DNA of 64,000 nucleotides from VAZQ01 sp963835165 (GCA_963835165.1 CAWIGD010000048.1:62001-126000); one strand, 5' to 3'. Positions 35,761-45,421 are shown, counted from the stretch's first letter. Notes: generated by a model not told the origin, from the letters alone. Numbers and translations are program-made.

Positions 35761-37461
35761 CTACCGGGGCTTTTCCTCCAACCTCGCGTACGGGCCGGCG
35801 GCGTAGACGATCCGCCCACCCACCATGGTCAGCACCGACTCGATGCGGCCGACCTCGCTCGTCGGCGCGGTGAGATAGTCCTTGGTCAGCACCGCGAGAT
35901 CCGCGAGCTTGCCGGCCTTGAGCGAACCGCGGGTATCGTCGTCGAAGGTGAACCAGGCGCTGCCGAGCGTATAGAACTGCAGCGCCTCCTCCCGCGTCGG
36001 CAATTGCTCCTCGTCGCGCGTGAGCGTGCCGCCGACGGTCCTGCCGTCCACCATCCATTGCAACGACACGAACGGGTTGTAGGACATCACCCGGTGCGCA
36101 TCGGTGCCGCCGCCGATCGGGATACCGAGCTTGAGCGCGGTCATGATCGGTGGCGTCAATCGCATGGCTTCGCTGCCGCGCGCCTTGAGGAACGCTTCGC
36201 CATTGAAGAACATGGCGTTCTGCATCAGCCAGCCGACCCCGAGCGCCTTCATCCGGCGAAGGTTCTCCGGCGTCGCATCGTTGAGGTGAGCAATCGACCA
36301 GCGCAGCGGTGCAATCGGAGTTTCGCGGTCGACGCGCTCCAGCACGTCGAGCAGGTGATGCACTGAGCGGTTGTTGTTCCAGTGTTGCGTGATCGCCATG
36401 CGGCGGGACGCGGCCCATTTGTAGATTTGATAAAGCTGCTCCTTCTGCGCCTCGGTGGGGTTGTCGTTGTTGTACATGCCCCAGGCGACGTTCTCGCCGA
36501 TGCCGTTGAAACGCAGCCAGTCGTCGCCGAAGCCCATCGGCAACATCTGCGTTACGGCCTGGTAGTCCTCCAGCTCCCGGCCGCGACGCTGCGCAAACAG
36601 GCTGTACACGACCCGCACGCTGAGTGCGCCGTCCTCCCAGAGCTTGAACAGCGGCTGATAGCTTGCAGCCGTCAGGTTGAAGCCACCGGGATCGCTCACG
36701 CCGGTGATCCCCAGCCGGTTGAGCTCGCGGAAGAACTGCCGCGTGCCCTCGACGCTCTCGTCGAATGTCGGCAGCGGCAGCTTGTCGAACAGGCCACTGA
36801 TGGTGGGATTGTCTCCGAGGATCCAGCCGGTCGCCGTGCCATCGGCGGCGCGCTCGATTTTGCCGCTCGGCGGCACGTCCGCGTCGCTGGTGATGTTGAG
36901 TGCCTTATAGCCGGCGGGCGTGAGCAGGGCCGCGCTGTAGAACAGCTGGACGTAGACCGGGTTGTCGGGCGCGGCCGCGAGCAGCTCGACCTGGGTCGGC
37001 CGCCGCTTTTCCACGAACTGCTGCTCGGTCCAGCCGCCCGCGACGATGATCCATTGGCCGGGCTTTGACCGTTGCGCCGCGGCCTTTATGCGCTCCATCG
37101 CCTCGGGGATCGAGCTCGTGCCGATCCAATTGACCTCGGTGGCGTAGAACAGGGCGGCACGGATCGCGTGCATGTGCGAATCGATCAGGCCGGGAACGAC
37201 GGTGCGGCCCTCGAGGTCGACCGTGCGCGTGCCCGCGCCCGCGAACGCCCGGATATCGGCCGAGCTGCCGACCGCGACGATCTTGCCGTCGCGCACGGCG
37301 AGTGCCTCTGCTCTGGGCGCGGCCGCGTCGAGGGTTACGATCTTCCCGTTGAGCAAGACGGTGTCGGCGTTTTGGCCGAAAGCGGGTGATGCAAGTCCCG
37401 CTGACCCGAGTGCTGCCGTTGTCAGAACAACGGCCACGAGCGGCGCGATGATCGGATGCAT
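35761..37461 (-). CDS. Exported amidohydrolase (YtcJ-like, amidohydrolase family 3)
   Basis: This 566-aa protein has a cleavable signal peptide (about residues 1-29, SPAFGQ). The amidohydrolase barrel starts with VLLNGKIVTLDAAAPRAEALAV and the metal-binding HxH motif is LIDSHMHAI. Downstream are ITQHWNNNRSVHHLL, SIAHLNDATPEN and PIGGGTDAHRVMSYNP, matching the metal and catalytic positions of family 3. It would hydrolyse an amide, urea-like or cyclic C-N bond in the periplasm; the substrate is unknown. It is followed at 27 bp by a TctC-type receptor and an ICL/PEPM enzyme further on, so a carboxylate-catabolic operon is possible. Confidence 0.9.
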   Translation of the reverse strand: MHPIIAPLVAVVLTTAALGSAGLASPAFGQNADTVLLNGKIVTLDAAAPRAEALAVRDGKIVAVGSSADIRAFAGAGTRTVDLEGRTVVPGLIDSHMHAIRAALFYATEVNWIGTSSIPEAMERIKAAAQRSKPGQWIIVAGGWTEQQFVEKRRPTQVELLAAAPDNPVYVQLFYSAALLTPAGYKALNITSDADVPPSGKIERAADGTATGWILGDNPTISGLFDKLPLPTFDESVEGTRQFFRELNRLGITGVSDPGGFNLTAASYQPLFKLWEDGALSVRVVYSLFAQRRGRELEDYQAVTQMLPMGFGDDWLRFNGIGENVAWGMYNNDNPTEAQKEQLYQIYKWAASRRMAITQHWNNNRSVHHLLDVLERVDRETPIAPLRWSIAHLNDATPENLRRMKALGVGWLMQNAMFFNGEAFLKARGSEAMRLTPPIMTALKLGIPIGGGTDAHRVMSYNPFVSLQWMVDGRTVGGTLTRDEEQLPTREEALQFYTLGSAWFTFDDDTRGSLKAGKLADLAVLTKDYLTAPTSEVGRIESVLTMVGGRIVYAAGPYARLEEKPR

Positions 37462-37488
37462 ATTATGGTTCCTCCCGCTTGCTGTTTT

Positions 37489-38553
37489 TCAAGGCGATTG
37501 GCTCGGCGAAGCAAAGATTTTTGCGAAGCGATCGGCCACGTCGGCGGGCGTGGCGGCGATCAGCGCGACCACCTTGTCGACGGCTTCGCCCGCAATCGGC
37601 GCGACGTCCAGATTGGATCTTTCCGCGTCGGCCAAGAACGGCGCATCGCCGGCGAGCGCCACGAACGCCGCGCGCAGCGCAGCGAGCCGCTCGGCTGGAA
37701 GCCCGGGTGGAGCGATCACCGGGCGCGCGATGGTCTTCTGCGTGAAGAACAATTCCATCACCTTGCGATCCGCGTCGGACTTGACGAAGTCGAGCGCGGA
37801 CGGCAAGTCCGGCAGATCGGGATCTCGCTGCAGCGCGCCCTGCATCAGCAGGGCAATTTTCTTGTCGCGCAGCCAATCTGGTCGTTGCTTCTTGAGACTG
37901 GCCCATGACCAGTCGCCAATGCCTTGGACCTCGCCGCGCTCGATGGCGAGCGCGATCTCGGCGGTGCCGTTATATCCGGTGACGATCTTGAACTTGGTGC
38001 CGATGAGCGAATTGTAGAGCCGCGGCGTGATCTCCGGATCGACCCCGGTCTGCCCACCGACGATCAGCTCCTGCTCGAACAGGTCTTGGGCACGGCGATG
38101 CGGCGCGGTATGCCAGGCCAGCACCAGGCCGGTTTCGCTGTTGAGATTTCCGAGCCAGTTGAGCTTATCGAGCTCGAAGCGCACGCCGTTCGGGTTGATC
38201 AACTTGGCAAGCAGCATGCCGCGCTGGACGAGCGCGATAACGGTGCCGTCCTTCGGGGCGCTGTTGTAGATTTGATTGATGGCGACGAGGCTGCCGGCGG
38301 CCGGCATGTTCTGCACGACGATGTTCGGATGACCGGGGATGAGGCGGCCGAGATGCCTGGCCGTCAATCGAGCCAAGAGGTCGTAGCCGCCGCCGACACC
38401 GGAGCCGGCAATGAGGGTGATCTGTTTGCCGGCATAAAATGACGGCTCGGCTGCGCTCGGAGCTGTCGAACACGCGAGCGCAACGAGTATGGCCGCAACC
38501 AAGCAAGGCGCTGCCGCGTCAGTGTCGAGCCGGCTTCTTGCACGCGTTTTCAT
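37489..38553 (-). CDS. TctC/Bug family solute-binding protein (2), divergent
   Basis: This 354-aa exported receptor has its signal peptide within residues 1-36. Its first motif is atypical (ITLIAGSGVGGGYDLLAR instead of PFxPGGxxD) but retains the key aspartate before LLAR. It also has PGHPNIVVQNMPAAGSLVA and VTGYNGTAEIALAIERGEVQG. That variant is seen in the subgroup of Bug proteins acting on unusual carboxylates. I start at the ATG complement of 38551-38553; the open frame extends upstream over the neighbouring gene without family features. Confidence 0.88.
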   Translation of the reverse strand: MKTRARSRLDTDAAAPCLVAAILVALACSTAPSAAEPSFYAGKQITLIAGSGVGGGYDLLARLTARHLGRLIPGHPNIVVQNMPAAGSLVAINQIYNSAPKDGTVIALVQRGMLLAKLINPNGVRFELDKLNWLGNLNSETGLVLAWHTAPHRRAQDLFEQELIVGGQTGVDPEITPRLYNSLIGTKFKIVTGYNGTAEIALAIERGEVQGIGDWSWASLKKQRPDWLRDKKIALLMQGALQRDPDLPDLPSALDFVKSDADRKVMELFFTQKTIARPVIAPPGLPAERLAALRAAFVALAGDAPFLADAERSNLDVAPIAGEAVDKVVALIAATPADVADRFAKIFASPSQSP

Positions 38554-38603
38554 CGCACTGCGGCCGTCATCTCTCCCGGGGAGTCCAGGCCCACGATGTC
38601 GTC

Positions 38604-39464
38604 CTAGTCCTTCATGGTCCGTCGCTCGATCTCCAACAGGCGGTCGAGGCCGGTGGTCGCCATGGCCGCCTTCATTTCCTTCTCGACATTGCCTTTGCCG
38701 ATGAAGGGATCGATCTTGCCCTGGGCCAGGCATTCGTAGGACTGCCGCACCGCCTTGACCATGGCCGCAAAGGCGGTCCCGGAGGAGGCGGCGAGGCGGT
38801 AGCCGAGCGCGGCAAGATCGCGCTCCTTGAGGGGAAATTCGGCAAACCCATCGGCTGGCGCGAACGTCATCAGGGGAGGGGCCACGCGCTCGCCCACGGT
38901 GCGCATCTCCTCCGCGTTGCGCGTGAACACGAACACCATATCGGCGCCCGCCTTCTTGAAGGCTTCGCCCCGCCGCAAGGCTTCGTCGAGGCCGTGGAGC
39001 CGCCGCGCATTGGTGCGGGCCACGATGATGAAATCGGGATCGGTGCGGGCGGCGACCGCCGCCTTCACCTTCTCGACCATGAACTCGGTCGGGACCAGGT
39101 GCTCGATGCCGACGTGATGTTCGACGCGGCGGGGAAGCAGCTGGTCCTCGATCTCGATCGCGGCGAAGCCGGCGGCTTCGGACAGCGCGATGGTGCGCTG
39201 GATATGCATGGGGTCGCCCCAGCCGCCGCCGGCATCGAGCACGATGGGCAGCTTGCAGGCGGCGCGCATGTCGACCGCCACCTGCGCCATTTCGGGCAGC
39301 GTGATGTTGGCTTCGGTCACGCATTTGTACCAGCCGAGCGAGCCGCCGCTCATGTAGATCGCCTTGAAGCCGGCTTCCTCGGCCAGCCGCGCCATGATCG
39401 GATTGAGCGCGACCGGCGCGACGATGAGCTCATCGCCGCGAATGAGTTGACGCAATGTCTGCAA
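38604..39464 (-). CDS. Isocitrate lyase/PEP mutase family protein lacking the lyase cysteine
   Basis: This 286-aa TIM-barrel enzyme has YMSGGSLGWYKCVTEAN near the start, the metal-binding segment VLDAGGGWGDP, and AIEIEDQLLPRRVEHH. In 2-methylisocitrate and isocitrate lyases the last motif is K-[KR]-C-G-H; here the catalytic cysteine position is replaced (PRRVEHH). The enzyme is therefore unlikely to be a true lyase of those substrates. It is closer to the oxaloacetate decarboxylase or carboxyphosphonate-mutase-like branches, which act on alpha-keto or phosphono acids. It lies between two TctC-type receptor genes on the same strand, consistent with organic-acid uptake and breakdown. Confidence 0.87.
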   Translation of the reverse strand: MQTLRQLIRGDELIVAPVALNPIMARLAEEAGFKAIYMSGGSLGWYKCVTEANITLPEMAQVAVDMRAACKLPIVLDAGGGWGDPMHIQRTIALSEAAGFAAIEIEDQLLPRRVEHHVGIEHLVPTEFMVEKVKAAVAARTDPDFIIVARTNARRLHGLDEALRRGEAFKKAGADMVFVFTRNAEEMRTVGERVAPPLMTFAPADGFAEFPLKERDLAALGYRLAASSGTAFAAMVKAVRQSYECLAQGKIDPFIGKGNVEKEMKAAMATTGLDRLLEIERRTMKD

Positions 39465-39607
39465 TGGCTGCTCCTTTACATCCTATGTCTTGCACGCCGG
39501 AGGTGGGCAAGCGAGGCCCGCCCCGGATCTTCGTTCAACGGCGCGACTGCGCGTGGGCATGGCGCAACACGGTGTCCATCTGCTGCTCGCGCTTCGCGAA
39601 GAATGAA

Positions 39608-40603
39608 TCAATCCTCCTTCACGCCGCTCGCCTTGATCGGGACCGCCCACTTGTCGATCTCGCTTTCGACGAAGGTCTGCAGATAGGCGGGGGTCTGGCG
39701 CTCCGGCGCCACGACGATGAGGCCGAGCGCATGAAGGCGCTCCCGGAAGGCGGGATTTCCCATCACCGTCACCAGCGCCTGGTTGAGCTTTTTCGCCAGC
39801 GCCGGCGGCGTGCCCTTGGGCAGGAATACGGCGTTCCAGGTATAGGCGTCGAAGCCGGTGAGGCCCTGTTCGTGCGCGGTGGGCAGATCGGGCAGGATCG
39901 GCGAACGCTCGCGCGTGAGCGCCGCGATCGCGTTCGCCTGCTTTCCTGCGACCGCCTGGCCGACGGTCGAAGCGATGTTGCAGACATAATCGACCCGGCC
40001 GGCGAACAGATCGGCCATGGCCGGGCCCCCGCCGCGATAAGGGACGTGGGTGGTGTCGACGCCGATGGTCTGGTTGAGCAGCACGCAGCCGATATGCGAG
40101 GAGGTGCCGGCCCCGCCCGAGCCGAATTGCATCTTGCCCTGGTTCGCCTTGGCATAGGCGATGAATTCCGCAAGGTTGTTCGCGGGCAAATCCTTGCGCG
40201 TGATCAGCACCAGGCCGACATCGGCGATCAGCGCGACCGGGACAAAATCGGTGGCGGCGTTGTACAGCGGCTTCTTGGACAGCGTTTGATTGAGCGCATG
40301 GGTGCCGATCGAGGCGAGCACGAACATGTAGCCATCGGGTGCCGCCTGGGACACGCGCAACGAGCCGGTCATGCCGCCGCCGCCCGGGACATTGTCCACG
40401 ATCACCTGCTTGCCGATGGCCTCGCCCAGATACTGCGCCAGGATGCGGCCGAGCACGTCGACGGGTCCGCCGGCCGCGAATGGAACGACCATGGTCACCG
40501 GCCGCGTCGGCCATTCCTGTGCTTGTGCGACGGATGTCGCCACCAGCGCGGCAAGGGCCAGCGCCGCGATCGGCGCTCCCGTTCTGGGCATCTGCTCCTC
40601 CAT
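39608..40603 (-). CDS. TctC/Bug family solute-binding protein (3)
   Basis: This 331-aa exported receptor has a signal peptide at residues 1-28 (SVAQAQ). Pocket motifs are PFAAGGPVDVLGR, GGGGMTGSLRVSQAAPDGY and TTHVPYRGGGPAMADLFAG. It lies upstream of the ICL/PEPM gene on the same strand (143-bp gap), and its start faces the divergent receptor 4 across 130 bp, so a shared divergent promoter region is likely. Confidence 0.93.
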   Translation of the reverse strand: MEEQMPRTGAPIAALALAALVATSVAQAQEWPTRPVTMVVPFAAGGPVDVLGRILAQYLGEAIGKQVIVDNVPGGGGMTGSLRVSQAAPDGYMFVLASIGTHALNQTLSKKPLYNAATDFVPVALIADVGLVLITRKDLPANNLAEFIAYAKANQGKMQFGSGGAGTSSHIGCVLLNQTIGVDTTHVPYRGGGPAMADLFAGRVDYVCNIASTVGQAVAGKQANAIAALTRERSPILPDLPTAHEQGLTGFDAYTWNAVFLPKGTPPALAKKLNQALVTVMGNPAFRERLHALGLIVVAPERQTPAYLQTFVESEIDKWAVPIKASGVKED

Positions 40604-40733
40604 GAATTTCTTGATCCACTGAGCGGTGTCATATCATATCGGGGAGTCGGATCGCTTGGGGCGACGAAGTCGCCAACCAGGCCGTGCAGACCGCGGCGGT
40701 CGTGACAGGAAACGCTTGGGACGGGAGTAAGCG

Positions 40734-41711
40734 ATGGCGGTGTGGTCGAGTTCCGGGCGCTTGCGGGGGCTGTTGACGCTGATCCTTTCGCTGAGCGCGG
40801 CGCCAGCCTCGGCCGAGACCTATCCCACGCGGGCCATCACGATCATCACGCCGTTTGCGGCCGGCAGCGCGACCGACGCGGCCGCGCGCATGATCGGGCA
40901 ATATCTGCAGGACGCGCTCGGCCAGTCGGTCGTGATCGAGAATCGCGCCGGCGCCGGAGGAGTGCCCGCAGCCAATGCCGTCGCGCGGGCAAAGGCCGAC
41001 GGTTACACGCTGTTCTTCACCACCAATTCAACTCACTCGGCCGCAAACGGCCTGTTCAAGAGCGTGCCCTACGATCCGATCAAGGATTTCACGCCGATCG
41101 CGCGCATCGGAAGCTTCCCGTCCTTCGTCGCGGTCAATCCAGCGTTGCCGGTAAACTCGATCGTCGACCTGGTAGAGTATGCCAAGGCCAATCCGGGGAA
41201 GCTCTCCTACGGGGTCGGCAACTCGACCGGGCATATTGCCGGCGAGACGATCAAGAAGCGCACCGGAACCGACATCGTGCGCGTGAACTACCGCAGCAAT
41301 CCGGCGGCGGTCACCGATCTCGTCGCCGGCCATATTCCGATGGGGATCCCGGATTTCAACACCGGTATGCCCCAACTCAAGACGCAGAAGGTGCGTGCGC
41401 TCGCGGTGCTGACCAAGGAGCGCAACCGGGTCCTGCCTGACGTGCCGACGTTGAACGAAACGGTGATGCCGGGCTTCGACCTTCTTGCCTGGGCCGGAAT
41501 GTTCGGGCCGGCGAACCTGCCGCCCGAGATCGTGAAGGTGCTCGCCGATGCCGTGCAGAAGGCGCTGTCGACGCCGCTTGTGGTCGAACGTCTGAACGCC
41601 GGAGGCACCGAGGTGTTCTGGAGCGGCCCGCAGGACTTCTCCGAATTCGTGAAGACGGAGCTGGTGAAATGGACCGCGGCGATCAAGGAAGCCGGCATCG
41701 AGCCGGAATGA
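40734..41711 (+). CDS. TctC/Bug family solute-binding protein (4)
   Basis: This 325-aa exported receptor has a signal peptide of about 27 residues (APASAE). The motifs PFAAGSATDAAAR and VNYRSNPAAVTDLVAGHI deviate from the usual PGG and PYRG forms, so its ligand may differ from those of the neighbouring receptors. It is followed at 4 bp by a ModA-like gene, implying co-transcription. Confidence 0.92.
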   Translation: MAVWSSSGRLRGLLTLILSLSAAPASAETYPTRAITIITPFAAGSATDAAARMIGQYLQDALGQSVVIENRAGAGGVPAANAVARAKADGYTLFFTTNSTHSAANGLFKSVPYDPIKDFTPIARIGSFPSFVAVNPALPVNSIVDLVEYAKANPGKLSYGVGNSTGHIAGETIKKRTGTDIVRVNYRSNPAAVTDLVAGHIPMGIPDFNTGMPQLKTQKVRALAVLTKERNRVLPDVPTLNETVMPGFDLLAWAGMFGPANLPPEIVKVLADAVQKALSTPLVVERLNAGGTEVFWSGPQDFSEFVKTELVKWTAAIKEAGIEPE

Positions 41712-41715
41712 ACTC

Positions 41716-42415
41716 ATGACGCTCAAGGTCCTGTGCGCACGCTCGATGACTACGGCCGTCAATGCGCTCGCCGCCAAGTTCACGCGCGCAAGCGGTCAGG
41801 AACTGGACATCACGTTTGCAACGGTCGGTGCGTTGCAGGCGAGGATCGCAGGCGGCGAGCGTGCCGATATTCTCATTCTCGGCGCACCAGCGATTGCGAA
41901 GATGGAGCAGGCGGGCGCGATCGTACCGGGGAGCGGCAAGGACATCGCGCGCACCTCGATCGGCGTTGCCGTGCGCAGCGACGCACCGGCGCCGGATATC
42001 TCGACCGCCGACGCATTCAAGCAGACGCTGGGCGCCGCGCGCGTGATCGCGTTCAGCGACGCGGCGGTTGGTGGTTCGGCCGGGGTTCATCTTGCGACAG
42101 CTGTGGGGACGGATGGGCATGGCGGACGAGATCAAGCGCAAGGCGATGCCGCAGAAGAGCGGCGGTGAGGTCGCCACGCGGGTGGCCGAAGGCCAGGCGG
42201 ACATCGGGCTCACCCTGATCGCGGAAATCGTGCCGATCCCGGGTGTGCGCGTGGTCGGTAAAATCCCCGCGCCACTCGGCAACGATACGACTTACGCCGC
42301 CGGCATATCCGCCGATTGCGCCGTTCAGGCCGCGGCCGCCGCCTTCATCGCCGCGCTGGCGGATCCCGCCGAGCGCGACATCTGGACGGCGGCGGGATTC
42401 GAGTGGCCGGGATGA
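41716..42415 (+). pseudogene. ModA-like substrate-binding protein, frameshifted
   Basis: The first part (from ATG 41716) reads MTLKVLCARSMTTAVNALA and ADILILGAPAIAKMEQAG, the molybdate/tungstate-binding type-2 periplasmic fold. After GGSAGVHLA the frame is lost. The next frame continues with LWGRMGMADEIKRKAMP, GEVATRVAEGQADIGLTL and ends at WTAAGFEWPG. Four bases (42097-42100) sit where three are expected, so one base is extra. No signal peptide is evident and the protein is shorter than exported ModA, so even in-frame it would be an unusual cytoplasmic or leaderless form. It could be true decay or an assembly error. Confidence 0.75.
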
Positions 42416-42444
42416 CAGCGGCCGGGTCCGGACCGATCGCTGTC
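42414..42444 (+). terminator. Hairpin at the end of the ModA-like gene
   Basis: GACAGCG (42414-42420) pairs with CGCTGTC (42438-42444), overlapping the TGA stop. The loop itself contains the palindrome GGTCCGGACC. No T-run follows. The remaining 120 bp to the next receptor gene shows nothing else. Confidence 0.35.
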
Positions 42445-42568
42445 TGGCGGTGACGTTTTGCCACGGCGAATTGGCCTGCCGGTTGGATCGCGCCTATGCA
42501 TTTCGGGCCCGGCGGCGCTTCACGCTTCCCGGAAAATGATAAAAGACGGGGCGAGGGAGTAGAAAATT

Positions 42569-43570
42569 ATGCCCGGGATCATTCGCCGTATCGGGCGAGC
42601 GTGTCGCTTGCGTGCGCTTGCCGCTTTATCGATCGCCGTTCCGCTGCTGGTCGCGTCAACCGTCGCCAACGCCGCCTATCCCGACCGCGTGATCACGCTG
42701 ATCGTGCCATTCGCCGCGGGTGGTCCGACCGACATTGTTGCGCGCATCGTCTCGGTCGCCTTCCAGAAGGCGATGGGACAGTCGGTGGTGGTCGAAAACC
42801 GGGGTGGCGCGGCCGGCAATATCGGGATGACGATCGCGGCCCGTGCGGCACCGGACGGCTACACGTTGCTCCTGAGTTCGACCGCAATCGCGGTCAACCC
42901 GGCGCTGTTCAAGAATCTCGGTTACGATCCGATCAAGGATTTCGCGCCGGTGTCCGAGCTCGTCAATGCGCCCAACGTGATCGTCGTTCGGGCAAATTCC
43001 GGCATCGAGACGGTTGCCGACCTGATCGCGCGTGCGAAGGCGGCGCCGGGCACGTTCAACTATGCGAGCCCCGGCGCGGGCACCAAGTCGCATCTCACCG
43101 GCGAGCAGCTCAAGCTGCGCGCCGGCATCGACATGGTACACGTGCCGTATCGCGGCGCCGGCCCGGCGGCGATGGCGGTGCTGGAGGGAACGGTGCAGGT
43201 GGGTTCGGTCGCTTTGGCCGCAGCGGAAGCGCTCATCAAGGACGGCCAGCTCAAGGCGCTCGCGGTGACCGGTGCAACACGCTGGTTCTCGCTTCCCGAC
43301 GTTCCGACCATGATCGAGGCCGGCTTTCCCGGCTTCGTGTCCGACACTTTCAATGCGCTGTTCGCGCCCGCCGGCACACCACCGGAGATCGTGGCGCGGC
43401 TGGCACGGGAAAGCCAGGCGGCGATGAAAACGCCGGAGGCGCAAGAGCAGGCGCGCAAGGCCGGCTTCGAGGTGGTTGCCGGCACGCCGGATCAACTTGC
43501 CGCCCGCATCGCCGCCGAGATTCCGGCCGTGAAGGAACTGGTCGCAAGGGTCGGCATCAAACCGGAGTAG
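42569..43570 (+). CDS. TctC/Bug family solute-binding protein (5)
   Basis: This 333-aa exported receptor has a signal peptide that ends about residue 34 (VANAAY). Pocket motifs are PFAAGGPTDIVAR, GGAAGNIGMTIAARAAPDGYT and MVHVPYRGAGPAAMAVLEG, all canonical for Bug proteins. It stands as one of two consecutive plus-strand receptors (with the next at 43661). No permease subunits are seen. Confidence 0.93.
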   Translation: MPGIIRRIGRACRLRALAALSIAVPLLVASTVANAAYPDRVITLIVPFAAGGPTDIVARIVSVAFQKAMGQSVVVENRGGAAGNIGMTIAARAAPDGYTLLLSSTAIAVNPALFKNLGYDPIKDFAPVSELVNAPNVIVVRANSGIETVADLIARAKAAPGTFNYASPGAGTKSHLTGEQLKLRAGIDMVHVPYRGAGPAAMAVLEGTVQVGSVALAAAEALIKDGQLKALAVTGATRWFSLPDVPTMIEAGFPGFVSDTFNALFAPAGTPPEIVARLARESQAAMKTPEAQEQARKAGFEVVAGTPDQLAARIAAEIPAVKELVARVGIKPE

Positions 43571-43660
43571 CCCTCAAACCCTCGGTACCCTTGGTGCACG
43601 AACGGCGGCCGCGGTCTGCATACCACGTCTGACATGAATGCTGCGAACGGAGGTTCAAAC

Positions 43661-44638
43661 ATGATTGGCTTTGCACTGGCGGCGCGCGGACTGCTCTGCT
43701 CGGCCGTGCTTGTCGCGGCCGCCACCGTCGGGCAGGCGCAGACCTATCCCAGCAAGCCGATCCGGATCATTCTGCCTTACGTTCCCGGAGGCATCATCGA
43801 TACCGCCGGCCGCAACCTCGCGCTGCGGCTGAGCGAAAGCCTGGGACAGTCGGTCGTGGCCGAGAACCGTCCGGGCGCCGGCGGCATGGTGGGCGCGGAT
43901 GTGGCCGCGCGTGCCACGCCGGATGGCTACACCATCCTCTTGACGGATCCAGCCCTCGTCTCCAACCCGACGCTGCAAACCGACGTTCCCTACGATCTGT
44001 TCAAGGGATTGCAGGCGGTTTCGATCGTCGGCTCCTCGCCCGCGGTGATCGTTTCGTCGCTCACCCTGCCGGTGACGACATTCGCCGAGTTCATAGCCTA
44101 CGCCAAGGCCAATCCAGGCAAGCTCAATTTCGCCTCCGCGGGCATCGGCACCGCGCCGCATCTCGCCGGCGAAATGATCAAGCTGCAGACCGGCATCGAG
44201 ATGACCCACGTGCCTTACCGGGGCATCGGTGCGGCGTACCCGGACGTCATGAGCGGCAAGGTGCAGCTCGCTTTCTCGAGTATCGCCGGCGCGGTGCCGT
44301 TCACGGCTGACAACCGCGTGCGGCCGATTGCAACGACGGGTTCCGCGCGCAGCCCGGTCTATCCCAACGTGGCAACGGTGGCCGAATTGGGCTTGCCCGG
44401 CTTCGATGTCGACCTGTGGATCGGCATTTACGCGCCGGCCGGCATGTCGCCGGCGGTGCTGGCAAAGCTCAACGGTGAATTGAACAAGGTGCTGCAACAT
44501 CCCGAGGTCAAGGCGGCGTTTGCCAAGATCGGGATCTCCCCGCGCGGCACCAGTCCGGATGAGGGCGCGGCCTTCACCCGCGCCGAGTACGAGAAATGGA
44601 AGAAGGTGATCGTCGAGGGCAAGATCAAGCCCGAGTAG
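43661..44638 (+). CDS. TctC/Bug family solute-binding protein (6)
   Basis: This 325-aa exported receptor has PYVPGGIIDTAGR, AGGMVGADVAARATPDGYT and MTHVPYRGIGAAYPDVMSG. I chose ATG 43661 over the in-frame ATG at 43634 because GGAGG (43649-43653) stands 7 bp before it and the signal peptide (IGFALAARGLLCSAVLVAA) then begins directly. It converges on the minus-strand YkgJ-type gene. Confidence 0.93.
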   Translation: MIGFALAARGLLCSAVLVAAATVGQAQTYPSKPIRIILPYVPGGIIDTAGRNLALRLSESLGQSVVAENRPGAGGMVGADVAARATPDGYTILLTDPALVSNPTLQTDVPYDLFKGLQAVSIVGSSPAVIVSSLTLPVTTFAEFIAYAKANPGKLNFASAGIGTAPHLAGEMIKLQTGIEMTHVPYRGIGAAYPDVMSGKVQLAFSSIAGAVPFTADNRVRPIATTGSARSPVYPNVATVAELGLPGFDVDLWIGIYAPAGMSPAVLAKLNGELNKVLQHPEVKAAFAKIGISPRGTSPDEGAAFTRAEYEKWKKVIVEGKIKPE

Positions 44639-44747
44639 CCGTCGGCGAAGCGCGGACCGCGGCAGATAGAAAGTGGAAACCAGGGAGCGGGGCGGTCAAG
44701 CGGCAATCTCCGCGGTCGGTTGTTTGTCCGCGGTGCTCGTCAGCCCG

Positions 44748-45254
44748 TCAGGGCCCGGGCGACGCGCCGCCGCTGACCGTGACCTCGATGCGACCTGTCA
44801 TGCGGTTCTTCTCGTAGTAGATAGTGTTGCCTTCTAGATTGACGTCTCCGAGATCGACATCTCTGTCGGGCAGAATCGCGATGACCCTCTTGTCGATAAA
44901 GACCAGCAACTGGGAATTCTTTTGAGCCTGGAAGGCCGACAGTCGTTTCAACAATGCATACAATTTTTTTTCCTGCCACGCGCCGGGAAATGCGGCGTCG
45001 ACATGAGCCGATAACCGCCGGCCTCCGTGTTCGACCGTGAATACGATCCTCGACCTCTGCGGCTTGAATTCATCGGGAAAGGTTTCATCTTTGAGCCACA
45101 GACAATCGAACGTCTGGCACTCGGATGGACGGCTCGGATAAATCTTGCAGCCTGCCCCTTTGTCGCAGAACTCGCACCACTTATTCATCGGCTTTTTCAG
45201 CGCGGTGATCGCCATCACTTTGCAACAGAGCGTGCAACTTCCGCAGGTTCGCAT
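44748..45254 (-). CDS. YkgJ-type cysteine cluster protein
   Basis: This 168-aa protein has an N-terminal third packed with cysteines: CGSCTLCC at residues 4-11, CEFCDKGAGC and SECQTFDC. This is the CxxCxxCC zinc/iron-chelating signature of the YkgJ (UPF0153) family, whose function is not established. The C-terminal two thirds lack a recognised domain. Composition is somewhat more AT-rich than its surroundings. Confidence 0.85.
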   Translation of the reverse strand: MRTCGSCTLCCKVMAITALKKPMNKWCEFCDKGAGCKIYPSRPSECQTFDCLWLKDETFPDEFKPQRSRIVFTVEHGGRRLSAHVDAAFPGAWQEKKLYALLKRLSAFQAQKNSQLLVFIDKRVIAILPDRDVDLGDVNLEGNTIYYEKNRMTGRIEVTVSGGASPGP

Positions 45255-45384
45255 GGGACGCTTTCCGCGACGCGTCGAGAAGGGGCGATGACGAGCGTGA
45301 TCTCGATCCGGTTAAAATCGAGGATGGCGAGGTGGGCATTGCGGCTTCGCCGACGCCAAGTTGCGACCACCTCAAAATGCAAAC

Positions 45385-45421
45385 GGGGGCCACCGGGTAT
45401 TTTGTGCCCCGGTGTGCCCCC
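45385..45421. repeat. GC-rich hairpin upstream of the YkgJ-type gene
   Basis: GGGGGC-CACCGGG (45385-45397) pairs with CCCGGTGTGCCCCC (45408-45421) with one bulged base and a 10-nt loop. It lies in the 489-bp gap 45255-45743 between two minus-strand genes. It may end transcription of the upstream 93-aa gene or be part of a non-coding RNA. Confidence 0.5.
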
